Shown piece after piece: positions 5,809 through 6,591 of a stretch of 6,591 bases of DNA (within the stretch, counting starts at the first letter, position 1; every line of letters starts with the position of its first letter). The notes beneath the pieces are model-generated. The model worked only from the letters and a program-made list of their open reading frames with translations. It did no database searches and was not told the origin of the DNA. The position numbers were made by a program, and so were the translations under genes. Origin of the DNA: an uncultured Spirochaetales bacterium (GTDB lineage: Bacteria; Spirochaetota; Spirochaetia; Treponematales; Treponemataceae). Location of the stretch: contig CAMGSV010000139.1 in assembly GCA_946061495.1 (NCBI GenBank), positions 1 to 6,591 on the forward strand, read 5' to 3'.

Positions 5809-6167
5809 ACCGAAATTATTCCAGCTTTAAGGTATAAATTACGGACTTGTGCACACCGTGTACGGAACGAATCATTTCCCGGATACACTAAAAGAACCAT
5901 ATCATATCCGGTGTTCAGGAATGCTTTGAAATAACGATAGGCTTCTCGGCTCAGGCGCTTGGAATAGTTTCTCTCCACAGCATTGCCATAGCCACGGGGT
6001 AGGGTAAATGCAATACGGTTTGTATCCGTACCATTGAGCAAATAAAATAGCTTTGCTCCGTGAACACTTACCCGTTTCCCCTTTTTAAACAGATTTTGAA
6101 TGTCTGAGGACTTCTTCACCCGCTCATGGCTGGAAAAAGTTCCCGTCATTATCAAGTCTGTCCCCAT
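5805..6167 (-). CDS. rnpA: Ribonuclease P protein component
   Basis: This is the protein subunit of RNase P, which supports the catalytic RNA in removing 5' leaders from pre-tRNAs. From ATG 6167 it has 120 residues. ATG 6149 would give 114, starting MTGTFSSHERVKKS, closer to the usual family N-terminus. Neither start has a strong ribosome site: GGGGA lies 11 bases before the second, and the first has only AGG too close. Family landmarks are the FKKGKRV segment at 27-33, RIAF at 51-54 and the helix GNAVERNYSKRLSREAYR at 61-78. The usual RNR motif reads R66-N-Y68 here, so one arginine is replaced, while K70, R71 and R74 remain. The gene lies 15 bases after rpmH and overlaps yidD by 4 bases. Confidence 0.94.
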   Translation of the reverse strand: MGTDLIMTGTFSSHERVKKSSDIQNLFKKGKRVSVHGAKLFYLLNGTDTNRIAFTLPRGYGNAVERNYSKRLSREAYRYFKAFLNTGYDMVLLVYPGNDSFRTRCAQVRNLYLKAGIISV

Positions 6168-6182
6168 AACCTAGACTAGATG

Positions 6183-6338
6183 TTAGTAAGGCTTCTTTTC
6201 GTCAGAAACAGTAAGCTTGTAGCGTCCCTTTGCACGACGGCGCTTGAGGATCATACGACCACCACGGGTCTTCATGCGGGCACGGAAGCCGAACTTCCTG
6301 TTGCGCTTAACTCTACTGGGCTGATATGTCCGTTTCAT
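6183..6338 (-). CDS. rpmH: 50S ribosomal protein L34
   Basis: This 51-residue, very basic protein of the large ribosomal subunit contacts 23S rRNA. The signature KRTYQPSRVKRNRKFGFRAR is followed by MKTRGGRMILKRRRAKGR and KLTV. A short C-terminal extension (SDEKKPY) makes it a few residues longer than the common 44-46. The start is clear: AAAGGAGA lies about 8 bases upstream of ATG 6338. It is the first gene of the rnpA-yidD-yidC-jag series, with a promoter-like sequence and a hairpin in front. Confidence 0.97.
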   Translation of the reverse strand: MKRTYQPSRVKRNRKFGFRARMKTRGGRMILKRRRAKGRYKLTVSDEKKPY

Positions 6339-6362
6339 TGAACACGTCTCCTTTATTGATGC

Positions 6363-6384
6363 GGGCTAGATGTACATCAAGCCC
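6363..6384 (-). promoter_or_regulatory. Hairpin in the rpmH leader
   Basis: Arms GGGCT and AGCCC enclose a 10-base palindrome, GATGTACATC, with one T-T mismatch between. The RNA can form a stem of 5 plus 3 pairs with a GUAC loop. It lies 24 bases before the rpmH start and 31 bases after the stop of the upstream gene. No U run follows on the minus strand, so a simple terminator is unlikely. It could be a leader structure, a processing site or a protein-binding palindrome. Confidence 0.5.
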
Positions 6385-6411
6385 TATGATATACAAGATA
6401 GGTCTTTGCAC

Positions 6412-6439
6412 ATTATCATATTTTTTTGTCATTAGTCAA
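6412..6439 (-). promoter_or_regulatory. Sigma70-like promoter for rpmH and the genes behind it
   Basis: On the minus strand TTGACT at 6439-6434, a 16-base spacer rich in A and GATAAT at 6417-6412 match the consensus at 5 of 6 positions each. It lies across the 3' end of the upstream gene. Transcription would start near 6404, giving a leader of about 65 bases containing the hairpin at 6363-6384. Confidence 0.55.
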
Positions 6440-6591
6440 GATTGAATCTCTCATCCTGTCAAAAATAGCCTGTAATTCCGGTGGATATTCTTTCTTTTCA
6501 CTAATTCTACAATCATTTTCATTAGTTTTTACTGCTGATTGTCCATTTTTTGCGGTTTCCTTATCTATGGCATGTTCCATTTCCTGTCGGG
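6416..6591 (-). CDS. C-terminal part of an unidentified protein (partial)
   Basis: One frame stays open from the window edge to a TGA at 6418-6416, giving 57 residues; the other two minus-strand frames are stopped within 30 bases. The visible sequence is hydrophilic and charged (for example QEMEHAIDKETAKNG), ending YPPELQAIFDRMRDSILTNDKKI. I do not recognise it. It has no membrane segment or signature motif. It precedes rpmH in the same direction, and the proposed rpmH promoter overlaps its end. The region is AT-rich, so a chance open frame is possible, although the amino acid mix looks protein-like. Confidence 0.55.
   Translation of the reverse strand, partial: RQEMEHAIDKETAKNGQSAVKTNENDCRISEKKEYPPELQAIFDRMRDSILTNDKKI

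Noticed and set aside
6339..6440. An oriC with DnaA boxes next to rpmH
   Set aside because: rpmH often neighbours dnaA, but no TTATCCACA-like box is visible, and the adjacent partial gene runs in the same direction as rpmH and does not look like DnaA.

Overview
The window reads as a bacterial chromosome segment, most likely from a spirochaete close to Treponema. This rests on three things: the arrangement of the rpmH-rnpA-yidD-yidC-jag cluster, a YidC with a long periplasmic domain, and a family of exported unknown proteins that I associate with treponemes (DUF6675-like, from memory and not searched). Every credible gene lies on the minus strand, so the transcriptional reading order runs from the right end of the window to the left.

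Right half (about 6591 to 3062): the 3' end of an unidentified gene, then rpmH (ribosomal protein L34), rnpA (RNase P protein), yidD, yidC (membrane protein insertase) and jag/khpB (Jag_N-KH-R3H RNA-binding protein). This is the classic conserved cluster joining translation, tRNA maturation and inner-membrane protein insertion. A sigma70-like promoter and a leader hairpin precede rpmH. The downstream genes are packed with gaps of about 30 bases or less, and rnpA and yidD overlap by 4 bases.

Left half (about 3062 to 1): an accessory region built by duplication. Directly overlapping the jag stop codon is an exported unknown protein (B). It is followed, with overlap, by a second truncated copy of jag (jag') that keeps KH and R3H but lacks Jag_N. 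Next come an inverted repeat that may be a terminator and two more exported proteins (A and C) of the same family as B. The last item is the start of a lipoprotein gene cut by the window edge. B and C are about 75% identical over 220 ungapped residues, and A is a distant relative. jag and jag' are about 90% identical over 425 ungapped bases, and most differences look silent.

The most interesting structure is the chimeric junction near 2291-2298. There the 3' end of B runs out of frame into the internal start of jag', and B loses the conserved Trp-Phe C-terminus that A and C retain. This is best explained by a tandem duplication at short microhomology followed by a deletion. The two halves also differ in base composition, with the jag'/A/C side richer in G+C than the jag/B side. 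There is no gene-free stretch longer than about 100 bases. I see no RNA genes, CRISPR arrays, insertion sequences or replication origin.
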